The notes beneath the pieces were generated by a model. It was not told the origin of the DNA. It made no database searches and was given only the letters and a program-made list of their open reading frames with translations. Source: Chimonanthus salicifolius (taxonomy: Eukaryota > Streptophyta > Magnoliopsida > Laurales > Calycanthaceae). Taken from it: 64,000 bases of DNA. The position numbers and the translations under genes were made by a program. Location: contig CM023538.1 of assembly GCA_013350335.1 (NCBI GenBank), positions 54,418,769 through 54,482,768 of the forward strand, written 5' to 3'. Positions 33,752 to 44,690 of the stretch are shown here, piece by piece (position 1 is the stretch's first letter; each line of letters starts with the position of its first letter).

Positions 33752-35629
33752 ATGGCATCCAAAGCGTCTACATCGAGAGGGAGAAAGACGAAGGTGTCAG
33801 CTTCATCTAGAGGGAAGAGAGTGAGATTGACGGAGACAACACCTATAGAGATGGAGACCTTCGACCCGAACCACTTCAACTCTTTGGAAGCCACCACATT
33901 CTACCGAGAGGATTTGTACTCTCGACCGATGATTTATGGTAAAATCATTGACCTAAGCTTTTTTTTGCATTTGAATTAAGAATCCATGAGTGTATTCACA
34001 GACTTGGATGGAAAGATTTTTTGGGAATAAGAGAAGATTTTTACCCAAAATTGGTGAAGGAATTTTTTGCAAATATGTCGGAGGACCGTGCGAGATACTC
34101 TATAAAATCCAAAGTTAGGGGGACAGAAATTGAAATTTCAACTTCGGCACTGAACAGAATGTTTCAGTTTCCCAGTCCCACAATTTCGAAGTATGAACCA
34201 AATTCATGGCCACCGATGTTTTCGGATTTGTTCCCTCGGAGGCCATGACCCAATTATGTGGGCGAAGTGATGGTCCCAAAGGAGATAAGATCGGGCTTAT
34301 GGAGCTAACCTAGAGGCCTGAATTATTTATTACATTATTAGGAAGAATATTTTACCTAGAAAAGGGCTTATTAATCAGGTGCCGTATTTTGATAGTTTCC
34401 TGATATGGTGCATCTTGAATGGTAAGCAAATTGATATATCATTCATCATAATAAAGTACATGGTTGCATCTCGTAAGATTAGAAAATGTAGCCTTCCATA
34501 TGGTTTATTTCTGTCTTACTTGTTTCGATTTTGCGGAATCACCCTCCCCCCTTAAGAGAAAATAGCTATGAAGAAAACTGATATATTCGATGCGTCTACT
34601 TTGGGCAAGATGGGATTCGAACTCAACAATACACGTTGGGTTCTCAAAGTAGAACATCGTCCTATTGAGGTTGAGGCACCTGAGGAGGGTGACATACCTG
34701 AAGTTGGGGGGACTGAGGTACCTGAAGTTCAGGGGACAAAGGCACCTGAAGTTGGGATGAGTGAGGCACGTGATATAGGAGTCAGTACTATGCTAATTCT
34801 TGACAGCATAGAAAAACTGAATGAAAAAATTGATGTCAAATTTGCCGAGATTGAAGAAAGGTTTATGGGCAGGCTTGAAGGAATGATTGATGAAAAATTA
34901 GGTGAGATGGAAGGAAGACTGATTGAAAGGCTTGAAGGAATGGTTGACGATAAATTGGCTGAGATAGAAGGGAGGATGAATGCCACAATTGATAAGAAAA
35001 ATGGTGAGTTGGTCGGAATAACGATGAGAATGTTGAATAATTTGGAGAATCAAGTGGTAGATGTATTGAGAAGCTCTGTTCTTTTATTGCAAAAGGAAGG
35101 AGTAAATGTTCAGCTTGGACGCGATTCGTCATTTGGGATCGTCAGATGTATGACACTTGAGAAGATGGTAAATCAATCATGGGGGAGAGCATCTTCGTCC
35201 ACTGACACGAGTCACGTTCGGCCGACTGACATCCCACTGCCTCGTCCGATTGGCCCCATTCAGCCTCTTCCATATAGCCCCATTCATCCTCGTCCGACAG
35301 GCCCCACTTAGCCTCATCCTACAGGCCCCACTCGTCAGGCGCGTTCGACTGGCCCCACTCAGCCTCATCCTACAGGCCCCACTAGTCAGGTGCGTTCGAC
35401 AGGCCCCAAGCAGACTGCGACTGGGCGTCGTCCATTAGCACCATCACCTGCTTCATCTGCACCATCACCTCTTTCATCTGCACTAGCACCTCCTTCATCG
35501 GCACCAGCACCTCCTGCATCTGCACCAGCACCTCCTTCATCGGCACCAACACCTCCTGATACTGCATTTGCCCCAGCTTCTACATCTGCACCTGCACCTC
35601 CATCTGCCCCAGCTCCTGCCTCCGAATAG
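33752..35629 (+). pseudogene. MULE second gene: plant-transposon-protein-like domain, coiled coil, Pro-rich tail
   Basis: The start ATG at 33752 gives a basic N-terminus (MASKASTSRGRKTKVSASSR), a possible nuclear signal. Next comes a region resembling the putative plant transposon protein domain: LGWKDFLGIREDFYPKLVKE near 34005-34065 and FIIIKYMVASRKIRKCSLPY near 34445-34505. From 34568 there is an acidic segment. A heptad-rich coiled coil with internal repeats (RLEGMIDEKLGEMEG, RLEGMVDDKLAEIEG) spans about 34850-34980. The tail from 35220 is Pro/Ser/Ala-rich (TGPTQPHP and APAPPSSAP repeats), ending TAG at 35627-35629. Breaks: a one-base frameshift in the T run at 33960-33967 and in-frame stops near 34246, 34306, 34553 and 35308. 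A biochemical function is not known to me. Its position, convergent to the transposase, is like mudrB in maize MuDR, but I see no sequence relation. Confidence 0.65.
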
Positions 35630-35945
35630 TCATTGTATTTGAAATTTTTGTAATTTTGAAATTTTGATATTCATATGTAAATGTTGTAAATTTTGAATGA
35701 ATATAGTGAATGTTTTCTTTTTATGACATCGTTTGTCAATCTCGAATGAACATAGTGAATGGTTTCTTTTTATGAACTATTTCGTCTATTTGAATGAACA
35801 TGGTGAATGGTTTGTTTGTAAACAACTGAATGAACATGAGACCCTTTGTCTGTCAGTAAATATGGGAGCATTGAATGGTCTGTCACTAAATATGAGACCC
35901 TTGAGTGATTTGATACTAAATATGAGTTTCATGGTTTGTCGCTAA

Positions 35946-36190
35946 ACATGGGATCTTTGAGTGGTCAGTCAACAAGTATGCGACCTTAGAAATCAGATAG
36001 CCTGATTAAAAAAGAGTTTTAACCATTAGTGAGAAAGTTTGTCAAGGAATGCTGGAGTAAACGACCACAGGTTGTGTAATCCAGCATTCCTTGACAAACT
36101 TCCTCACTAATGGTTAAAACTCTTCTTTAACCAGGTCATCTGATTTCTAAGGTCTCATACTTGTTGACTGACCACTCAAAGGTCCCATGT
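35946..36190. repeat. Large hairpin (110-bp arms) between convergent MULE genes
   Basis: The left arm (about 35946-36055) and right arm (about 36080-36190) are inverse to each other, including a near-perfect core gttttaaccattagtgaga / ccagcattccttgacaaac. The spacer is about 24 bases. The outer part continues into about 30-bp direct repeats on both sides. On the right these are ggtcccatgtttagcgacaa-type units at 36180-36340; on the left they are the inverse at about 35860-35960. It lies between the TAG of the + gene (35629) and the stop of the transposase (36480). Transcripts running past either gene end would fold into a long double-stranded stem. Confidence 0.9.
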
Positions 36191-36479
36191 TTAGCGACAA
36201 TCCACTCTAAGGTCCCATATTTAGGGACAAACCACTCAAAGGTCCTATGTTTAGCGACAAACGACTCTAAGGTCCCATGTTTAGTGAAAGGCCCACGCAA
36301 GGGTCCCGTATTTCGTAACAAACCACTCAATGCTGGATTTATTTAAAATACAATTGTTGTTTGAATACATACTTCAGTACATTGGAATTAAAATTTATAC
36401 AACTTTTTGGAAATGAAATACATTCTTGCAACTGAATAAATGAAAAAATGATAGACATCCATCACAGATTCCACCAATG

Positions 36480-38807
36480 CTATAATTCGCCAGGATCTCT
36501 AAGATCACCAGAGGTATATGTTGAATCGTCATAGAAGTCATAAGAACCAATCGGCTGTGGAAAAAGGAGTATGTGTCAGTGTTTTTTACCTTATTCTATA
36601 TGAATGAAAATGTAATTATGTATCTTATGTAAAAGAAACTTACTTCGGATAATTGAGACAAACTCGTTGCTTGCGACTCAGGGTAATAATCATGAGGTTG
36701 AAGCAAAGCATTTAAATCTACACTGCAGGATGCCTGTGCAGCACTTCTATTCGGACATGTTCTCTTCGTATGACCAATATTTTTGCATAACCCATATCTT
36801 CTTCCAGTCAATTCATTCTCTACAATCTCAAATGCAGAAGGATCTCGTCTTGTAGATGTTTGACCCCTTGAATTCTTTGAACCTAGATGACATCCATTGC
36901 TGTACTGCATAATAGGTTGGCTGATATGCATCTCATCACTGGCAAGATCTTGGATATGATTTCGGAGCTCCTTTTGATCAAATGTAGACATGTTTCCATA
37001 TTTTTTCTTAATGCCTTCCCAGTGTACATCTAATTCATCCTCGGGTCGATTCATTTCAATGTTCAAGTCGTCAAATGAAATCAAATCGATTCTCCATTGT
37101 GGATGAATCTGATCCAAATGTAACTTATTCATAAATTGCATTCTGTGAGCACAAGGTAAGCCCATGGAAGCTGTAAACTCATGTGTACAATTAGGTAAAA
37201 ATGACCTGTTTATGAGCATAACATATTGCTTGTAAACCTCAGATAATACAAATTGTGATACTCTGCCGTTCACTTCGTCAAAGAAAGGAATCGAAACAAT
37301 AAGAGCAAAGTAGATTTTTTCATCCTCCGTTTGAATCTTGAGCTCTTGAAATTGATTTTCAATTGCATGGTATATCTTCTTTCGGATAACATATAGATCG
37401 CTAGTGGAGTTAGCTATATATCGTTTTAACACTAAATGTGCACCTTCAACCCTTGAAGTTGCTGCATTTCGAAAATGTAAACTCCAACCGATCCATGCCT
37501 TGACGAATTGCTTCTTATGTGGGATCCGTGTCCTTCTTATATAATTCACTGCATCCGAATAATCTCGAAAATCTTGTTTGAATGCCTCAAACGCTTCATT
37601 AAATGCAACTTCAGGTGGAGACTCGACCAATTCATTCCATTGAGTAAAAAATGCATTTCATTCTTCCATTTTATTGAAAAGAGGCTTACAATGAGCAAGA
37701 ATATTCTTGTTGATGTGCCAAATACACAAGATATGTACAGTATTAGGGAACTCTGAATCAATGGCATTCTTCAATCCCAAATCTCTATCGGTCAAAAAAA
37801 CTTGTCGATCATGATCGACTCCTAATACCTTCTTGAACATCTGTAACGCCCATACGTAATCTTTAAATTTTTCATTCCTCATAGATGCAAAGCATGAGTA
37901 GAAATTCTTGTTAAAACTTGTGATATCAACGATATTAAGCAATGGCATATGATATCTGTTGGTTTTGTAAGTGCAATCCATAAGAAATATATTATTATAG
38001 CTCTTCGTAAGTACAACTAACAGTTGATGTGCAAAGAAAAGATAAGATAAATGACATTTACTGTTATAGTTGAGAAAATATTGGTAACCACCTTCTTGAA
38101 GATCTTTTAACAATGCTTCAATTGAAGTACGACCTCTAAGTTGCTCTTTTCGAACCGAAGACAAAAAATTATACAAATCAGTAGATGATACTCCAATCTC
38201 TGAATTCTCGTTTCGAAGGGTCGTCATAATTTGTCAGGGTGGTACATTGATGTTATGTATTTCAATGATCATTCTTTTTTCTTCATCTGAAAAACACTTT
38301 GTACTAGGATGACCTACTAATATGCTCGTGAGATCATGATTGTGCTCCATATCTTTTATAGTCAACTTTCATGACCTATCAACAATTTGTTTCCCTCTCA
38401 CTTCAAATGGATAATTAACAAGGCGAGAATATGCTTTCTTCTTCCTCTCATCATCTTTCAAATTAATTGTGCTATGATATGTACCCCCCTCTATCGCAAC
38501 CAAGAATAACTACATTGCTTCTATTACATGACCTCTTAATAGTAGCTACAAATCCATGTGCAATGGAAACCTCCTTAACATGCTTTACTAAATCGTCACA
38601 ACTTAAAAAACACCTCTCAACAAAGTCATTGTCAACAATATCATTTTCAACAATCTCATCATTTTCAACAGATGTGGATAAAAGTCCCTCAGAATCCATA
38701 GTACTAATTTCAAAGAAATTTTGAGAGTCTTGGGTTTGAGAAAGAGTTACCTTCGATTCCGGTTCAAAGATTGAGAGAGTAGCTTCTGAGAGACACCTTT
38801 GAATCAA
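36480..38807 (-). pseudogene. MULE transposase, FAR1/SWIM type, with intron and three nonsense codons
   Basis: Domains in order on the minus strand: N-terminal FAR1-like DNA-binding region (CDDLVKHVKEVSIAHGF near 38600; MEHNHDLTS near 38350), then the MULE DDE domain. Candidate catalytic residues are D in MDCTYKTNRY (near 37980), D in FLTDRDLGLK (near 37785) and E in TSRVEGAH (near 37450). A SWIM zinc finger (CTHEF...GLPCAH, near 37160) follows, then a CCHC knuckle in which the first Cys appears replaced by Tyr (RRYGLCKNIGHTKRTCP, near 36780). A 3' intron is visible: donor gtaagt at 36643-36638, acceptor at 36557-36555, and a last exon 36554-36480 ending DPGEL-stop. Nonsense codons interrupt it near 38370 (Trp to TGA), 38235 (TGA before QIMTTL) and 37660 (TGA after KMEE). 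The start codon is uncertain. Confidence 0.88.
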
Positions 38808-39074
38808 TATAGGAGATTTGAGAGAGTATCTTCAAATAGTGGAGTGGTTCGTTTTCGAAAGGGGGTTTGGGTTTGAGGGAAAATAGTTTTGAAAGGAGTT
38901 TGAGAGAGAGGAGTTTGAGTGAGAGGGGTGTAGAAAAGGCTTTCAGGGAGAATATTTCGAAATCGGGGAGGTTTTGAAGGAGAAGATTTCAAAATCTGGG
39001 TTCTGAGGGAGTAGGGTTTCAAAAGGGACGAGATGGAAACGAAGAAGGAGAGGGAAGAGGGGAGCGATTGAACT

Positions 39075-39818
39075 TATACTCAGTTTCGCGTGGAAGATCG
39101 ATCGCACGATGACATAAATCGATTGATCGATCTTGCCCTAAACAGACAATCGATAGCACGATCATATAGAATCGTGCGATCGATCTTGAGATGAGAGGTC
39201 GATTGTCAAACTGTCGACCTCTCAGTTAAAATCGATCGCACGATTCTATGTGATCGTGCGATCAATCTTTGAATGGGTCACAATCGATCGATCGACCCCA
39301 TATAATCGTGCGATCGATCTTGATAGAAGAGGTCGACTGTCAAACTGTCGACCTCTCATTTAAAATCGATCGCACGATTCTATATGATCGTGCGATCGAT
39401 CTTTGAATGGTTCACAATCGATCGATCGATCACATAGAATCGTGCGATCGATCTTTGAATGGTTCACAATCGATCGATCGATCACATAGAATCGTGCGAT
39501 CGATCTTGAGATGAGAGGTCGACTGTCAAACTGTTGACCTCTCAGTTAAAATCAATTGCACGATCCCATGGAACCGTGCGATTGATTGAATCTCGTGTTA
39601 TGACCAATCGATCAATTCGAAAATGAACTGTCGGATCGATCGATCGATCGTATACGCCTCAGATCGATCATATAAGCCTCAGATCGATCGATCGACGCGA
39701 AATGGCGTTGCAGAAAAGATCGCACGATTTCGAGCGGAAGGGGCAGAATCGTAATTTCCCGTGAAAATTCCAAAATCGGTGTCTGGTGGCAGGTTTCCGT
39801 GGTGTCTATATGGCCAAC
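39075..39818 (-). repeat. MULE right terminal inverted repeat
   Basis: This is the inverse of 32748-33375. The palindromic cgatcgcacgat/atcgtgcgatcg units are better preserved and more numerous here. Two adjacent identical units occur near 39400-39500. The outer end reads caggtttccgtggtgtctat then atggcc. Confidence 0.85.
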
Positions 39819-39864
39819 TAATAATAATAATAAGAGAGATAAAAAATCGATGATGATCGAACTA

Positions 39865-40055
39865 GGCTCTGATACCATGTTAAATATGAAAATAGAGACA
39901 AATATGTGCTCTAAATGTAGTGGAGAGAGACCCTGATTCATTGTATTAATAGGGAAAAAATGTATTACAAATAAAGAAAGAATCTAATTACAATGTAATC
40001 CCAATATTGTAAATGGGGAAAGTTCTATTCTAGGAATGTAACAGCTCATTTGACA
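39865..40055 (-). repeat. Copia 5' LTR and primer-binding site
   Basis: The LTR is 39878-40055 (178 bp). The tRNA-Met primer-binding site, ggctctgatacca on +, is at 39865-39877. The right flank is the gattc duplication, where the LINE resumes. Confidence 0.92.
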
Positions 40056-40525
40056 GATTCTACCTGAGAAGAGGGGTAGGCCAAGATAGGAGACGGGCAG
40101 CTTCACTTCATTCATGCAAAAGATATCTTGAATCTCAGCGTTACCAATCACCGAACCAGAGAATATGATATGGCTTTTAGACAGGTTGAAGGTAAGTCCA
40201 GAGAAAGCACTAAAGTCATCCAAGAGCAGTTTGAGTGAGGTTGTCATGGCAAGATCAGCCGAACAGAAGATGAGGAGATCATCAGCAAATAGTAAGTGCG
40301 AAATAGAGCAGTCTCCCGCCATGAAAGGGCAATGGATACACCCTTCAAAGATGGCTCTGTTAATAGGGCAAGAGAGAGATTCCATAACAATACAAAATAA
40401 GAAGGGGGATATAGGATCACCTTGGCGCAAGCCGTTACTGCTTTGGAAATAACCATGAGGGATACCATTAATTAAGATAGAGAAAGAAGGTGACTCAATA
40501 CAATTTCGTATCCAAACCATCCATT

Positions 40526-41884
40526 ATTTGAGTTAATGATGTATAAAAATTATTTTAATTAGATAAATCAAACCAACAAAAGTTTAAAAATTAAAATCAA
40601 TTTAAATCAATCAAATTTTGAAGAATTTAAAAACATATCTTTTTTTAATTGAATTAAAGTCATTTTAGTAACCCATATACTAACAGATAGAATTTTTTTA
40701 ATAAATCTATAACTAATCGATTAAAATATCTTTTATATATACGATATAGACTCTCCATGCAGTTTGCAAACGCCTTTGTAGGGTCATTATTAATGATAAA
40801 TGTGACCGGCTTGGTTTCTTAAACAGTTCATGTTTGATTTGAGTTTACGAAAAAAATTTTTCAATAACTCATGCTTTTAAACTCATAAAATTCAATAAAA
40901 AATTAAATTTTTATAATTTAAAATTTTAATTTAATTTATTCAATTAATGTGAATTTTGATGCACTTTATAATCGAGTATAGAGCTTTTCAAAAACCTTCT
41001 GACCATCATTTATGCAAATTGGAGGGAATGAGCTAATAATCATCCTAATTTAGAGATTTATAAGCACCTATCTTGATTTACACCCCCTAATAAAAATGTG
41101 GTTATTAAAATTACTATTGTTTACTTAATAGAATAGCTAAGTAGAATTAAAAGTTTTTTTTTATGACTGAGGTGTCTAAGTTTTTGAAAGCAACTGACTA
41201 ATTCTCAAATTTACAGAGAGTGGTCCTTTGGATGGAATGAAAATCGAACTCAAAACTCCCATCTTTTGAAGCGAGTTTGAGATCATCACTCCAACCCCTT
41301 TAATGTTGTCACTAGCATCTTGTATCTCACTAAAATGCCTCACTTATAGGGAAAAACATATGAAAATTTAAGACAATAATGCCACTCTTATGGTAGGTAT
41401 ATTTCTCTCGTCTTTTCTTTTCACTAATGTCACTACAACTTAGACTTAGTACTGTTGAACCCTTTTCTCACTTATATATCCCGGACCTCATAAGATTTTA
41501 ATCACATATATGTACTTGACAAGTATAAAGTTTCAAGTGCCAACAGTTAGCATTTTCTTTTGGTAATGTGCCGGCAAAATTAGATTCAAAGACAACAAAT
41601 TTAAATAGAAATGATCTTTATATTACTTCTATAGTTGGTGTATTTTGTAGGTCTAGTTATCAATATATATATGTTTCAGTAAATGTTTACTTTATATTTA
41701 TGGTACACCACACCCTTGTCAAAATGATACATCAATTTTATACCATAAACAAGATTTCAAGTACAAAGAACCATAAGATATAAGCCAGAGTTAAAATATA
41801 GAAGTCAAAGTTGTCACAAATAGATGATAGTGTAGCTGTGGTGATGAATGAAGAAAAAATCAAGAAAAACAAGTACTCAATGTG
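40526..41884. other. AT-rich intergenic DNA, no gene seen
   Basis: No coding region is recognised. The segment 40540-40760 loosely resembles 55440-55640 in its order of AT-rich words (gattagat, gtttaaagattaaaa), which may be a decayed repeat pair. Confidence 0.45.
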
Positions 41885-41904
41885 ATAATCAATCAAATAT
41901 TTGA

Positions 41905-42012
41905 GTTGTCCCAGAGGATGTGTCGGGGTTGTGTTTTTCTTTTGAGTTGATGTTTCCCTTCTTTTGTATTTACTCCTCTGGTGCCTTTCTTTTTTATTAA
42001 TCATTCAAAAAA
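41905..42012 (+). mobile_element. 108-bp LINE 3' end with 20-bp duplication
   Basis: Direct repeats of 20 bp with one mismatch (ataatcaatcaaa, then t or c, then atttga) lie at 41885-41904 and 42013-42032. The insert ends ttttttattaatcattcaaa, the same 3' end type as the LINE at 6420-7777. It is an extreme 5' truncation. Confidence 0.88.
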
Positions 42013-42032
42013 ATAATCAATCAAACATTTGA

Positions 42033-42799
42033 TTTTATCCTTGCCAAATTAGGAAAATGAAAAACTTGCAGCTGTGGCAACATTGTAAATTTTCTACAGT
42101 AATTAGCAGTAATCCAACATTCAAAAAAAAATTAGCAGTTTGCAATGGGTGCACTTACCATGGACATGAAAAGCTTGGTCCGTATTTGATCATGGATTTA
42201 GAACCCCTATTGAAGGGAAGAAGAAAACAGAAAAGGCAAAAACAATAATCTACCTTGTTTATGATTTATAGATTTGAAACCTAATTTGAACCATGCTGCA
42301 GAAGGGTGTTGTCGTCTTGATTTCTCTTATAAACTGGTTATAATCATGGGTCAATTTTTGGGCTGAATTTGCGGGGTCAAAGGAGGCGGATCCCCAGAGC
42401 CGAAATTTTATTAGAGAACAATTTTGTAATTTCACATGGTGCTTATTTAAACCCTAATTAGGATAGTCTATATGGTCATTTTTTAGAGAGAATAGATTAT
42501 TTGTAAAAAGAGCCATTATTCCTTCATTTTTTCGTTTGAGCACAGTGGATCGGTATTGAACTTATTAACGTATCCAAAGGGAACCACGTAAATCTTCATG
42601 TTCTAGTTTATTTCTCTTTATTGATTGCTCTTTTCTGTTTTTATGATATTGCTAGTTATGTGGTCGGTAAGGTGATTTTCTCCCAACAAAAAACTCACAG
42701 CCGTAATTATCAAGCGTAGCAAAATTGATATTCTACAAACTCTGTTGTCTAGGGAATGTATAAGGAAATAGATTTTATTATTTAATTTATATAATATGA
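42033..42799. other. Intergenic DNA, no gene seen
   Basis: Short reading frames only. No family is recognised. Confidence 0.5.
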
Positions 42800-44330
42800 A
42801 TTTTTTTTTTTTTTGGAACGAATAGGTAAGTATCATTCAAAGGCAAAAAAAGAGGAAACACCCCAAACATTTACAAGCAAGTTAAGGCCACAACATGGCC
42901 AAACACTCCACCCAGAAAGCAAGGAGCAAAGGAATACCGCCTACAACCCTAGGCCAAGTAGACTACAAAAGGGAACAAAAAATGTCGTCTCTGCTAGTGT
43001 CATCAGAAGGTTTGTCATTTGCCCAAGCGTTAAGAAGGTTGGAAAGGTGGTCAGAAGATGTGGAGATAGTAGTGCGAAGAAGTTACAAAAGGTTGCACAT
43101 GGCATTGACATGAATGTGAATCCTCCAGTTGGCAGAATTAGGCTTAGATAATATACCAAGAGTATCGGGATTGAGGCACTACAGATGGGATATAGGCAGT
43201 CTGCGCTCCAAAAGAAAGATCAGACAGTTTGGCATAAAGTCATCACACAGGCAGCCAAGGAAGATGTGGGAGGGCCAATGAAGAAATCATTAAGGTCAGG
43301 GGAGATGCCCACATAAAGGGCAGCAACCATGACAGAGTTTTTATGGGACAGACTGTCAAAAAGTAAAGTGCCACTGGACTTAGAATGGGTCACAGCATGG
43401 GTGATTTGGTGGGGGATTGGAGCAGATGGTTAGGGGAGGTCCCAGCTAGTAGCAAATAAACCATTTACCTTACGGAGATCAGCACTCGAAGCCAAGAAAT
43501 AAAATCTTGTTATAGACATCAAGAGAATCTTGTTCTTGATTGTTGAAGGGGGGGTTGAAGGAGTTGGTAAAGGATCTCAAGTTTTTTTCGATCCAAGAAT
43601 GCCAAACCAAAGCAGGAAGAAGAAGCTTTGCAGCAAGTTGCTCAATTGGGTTTGACCTTGAGAGAATTAGGGAGTCAAAATCAACGAGCACAGTGTTATT
43701 AGACCGCTGGTAATGGAACTTGGGTAGGAGAAGGGCCCAAATACACTGAACCATATTGCAGTGAAGGAGGTGCTGAGGAGATTCGGAACAATTGTTACAA
43801 AGGATGCAACAAGGGTTAACATTCAACCCAATCCTACAAAGTAGATCCTTAGTTTTCAACCCAGAAGTGAAGAGGAACCATAGGAAGATCGAGTGGTGCA
43901 GAATACAACCAGTAAATCAGACATATGGAACCCAAGCAAGCTCTGGGATAGGCCTAAAATGATGCTTAACAGCTGAGGCAATGGAGAGGAGAGGATGTCA
44001 TAATCATCATCAGTCCAGAGGATCACATCCTTAGTATCGGCAACAGGTAAGGGGATAACTTTAATCAAATTCCAAATTTCAGCAAGTATCAAAGAAGTAG
44101 GTGGGGGTAGATTCCAAGACCCATCAGTTATGAAGTGGCTCACTTTGAGATCCCTGCCAAGCGCCAAATCGTAAATAGGACGGTGACTGAACTGCTCCAA
44201 GAGAGTGTAGTCGCAGTCAAGGGTCCCTCCAAAAGTTTGTATTTGCAACATTGTCGATGGCGTGGATGGTGAGATCTTTGATCTTATCGTGCACGGATAG
44301 CAGTGATTGCCAAGCCCAATAATGAAAATA
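42800..44330 (-). mobile_element. LINE 3' part, zf-RVT region
   Basis: A T tract at 42800-42815 marks the poly(A) tail of a minus-strand insert. Minus-strand reading gives the segment before the knuckle (VSHFITDGSWNLPPPTSLIL near 44120). Next comes a zf-RVT knuckle (CCILCNNCSESPQHLLHC near 43800) and the downstream ALVWHSWIEKNLRSF near 43590. The same segments occur in the LINE at 28505-30470 (VCHFIHNGSGNLPVATSSVL), so they are one subfamily. Frameshifts separate the pieces. The upstream reverse transcriptase is missing. Confidence 0.82.
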
Positions 44331-44690
44331 TTTATTTTTATTTAAAATAAACAGTATCATTGAGAAGATTTACCATTTTGAAATATAATTTCTTATAAGA
44401 AGGAAAATCTGTCAATTTTTGCCTTAAGCAGAGTATCTAGCGATTTCCCAGACGTAATTAAAAAAAAGAGACATTCCTATTTTTAATTATATTCTGAAAA
44501 TTTCTTCTCCTTTCAACTCTTAACACGAGAAAATTTTAAACAAACAGTATTCGAAAAGTAGAAAAAAGCGGCTTAAGTACTGTTAAGATTCTATTCATAG
44601 CCTTCTGAAGCGCGCAATAACAAATCCAATCTTTATATACACAAATGCCACACGCTAGTAAGGGAAGAATTGTAGACTGGCTGTAACTTG

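Larger units (their letters stand above)
32748..39818 (-). mobile_element. 7.1-kb Mutator-like element (MULE), two convergent genes
   Basis: The ends are ggctggccatatagacacc on the left and its inverse (ggtgtctatatggccaac) on the right. Long inverted repeats of about 600-700 bp continue inward. It sits in an (aat)n tract of the Copia leader. A 9-bp duplication taataataa is consistent on both sides but is masked by the simple repeat. It carries a FAR1-type MULE transposase relic on - (36480-38807) and a second gene relic on + (33752-35629). The two are convergent and separated by a large hairpin at 35946-36190. Confidence 0.88.
30471..40055 (-). mobile_element. Copia LTR retrotransposon, internally deleted, split by a MULE
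   Basis: Two 178-bp LTRs (30471-30648 and 39878-40055) start tgttaaat and end ttgaca on +. They are flanked by a perfect 5-bp duplication gattc (30466-30470 and 40056-40060). Read on the minus strand, the primer-binding site tggtatcagagcc (tRNA-Met) directly follows the 5' LTR at 39865-39877. The polypurine tract cttgagggggag lies at 30649-30660, next to the 3' LTR. The gag, protease and most of the integrase are absent. Only the pol end at 30649-32710 remains. A 7.1-kb MULE sits in the leader region. Confidence 0.93.
28505..40525 (-). mobile_element. LINE, 5'-truncated, split by a Copia insertion
   Basis: The two LINE parts are 40061-40525 and 28505-30470, minus strand. The right part encodes reverse transcriptase: SSNGLRQGDPISPFLF near 40430 and the catalytic FADD box (LLFADDLLIF) near 40280. 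The left part continues it with the downstream region, the zf-RVT knuckle (about 29476-29886) and part of the C-terminal domain (28690-29403, LIWHVWKERNNKIFG). The 3' tail is a t-rich stretch near 28505-28520 on +. Stops and frameshifts break it. The 5' end near 40525 cuts into the reverse transcriptase domain, so at least the endonuclease and ORF1 are missing. It belongs to the same subfamily as the LINE at 42800-44330. Confidence 0.85.

Noticed and set aside
35177..35629. Long frames on both strands of the Pro-rich region
   Set aside because: They are shadows of the tandem repeats in the tail of the + strand MULE gene. The minus-strand frames have no independent support.
36180..36340. Regular 30-bp repeats as a CRISPR array
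   Set aside because: There are no unique spacers of constant length. The units are head-to-tail imperfect repeats inside a plant transposon.
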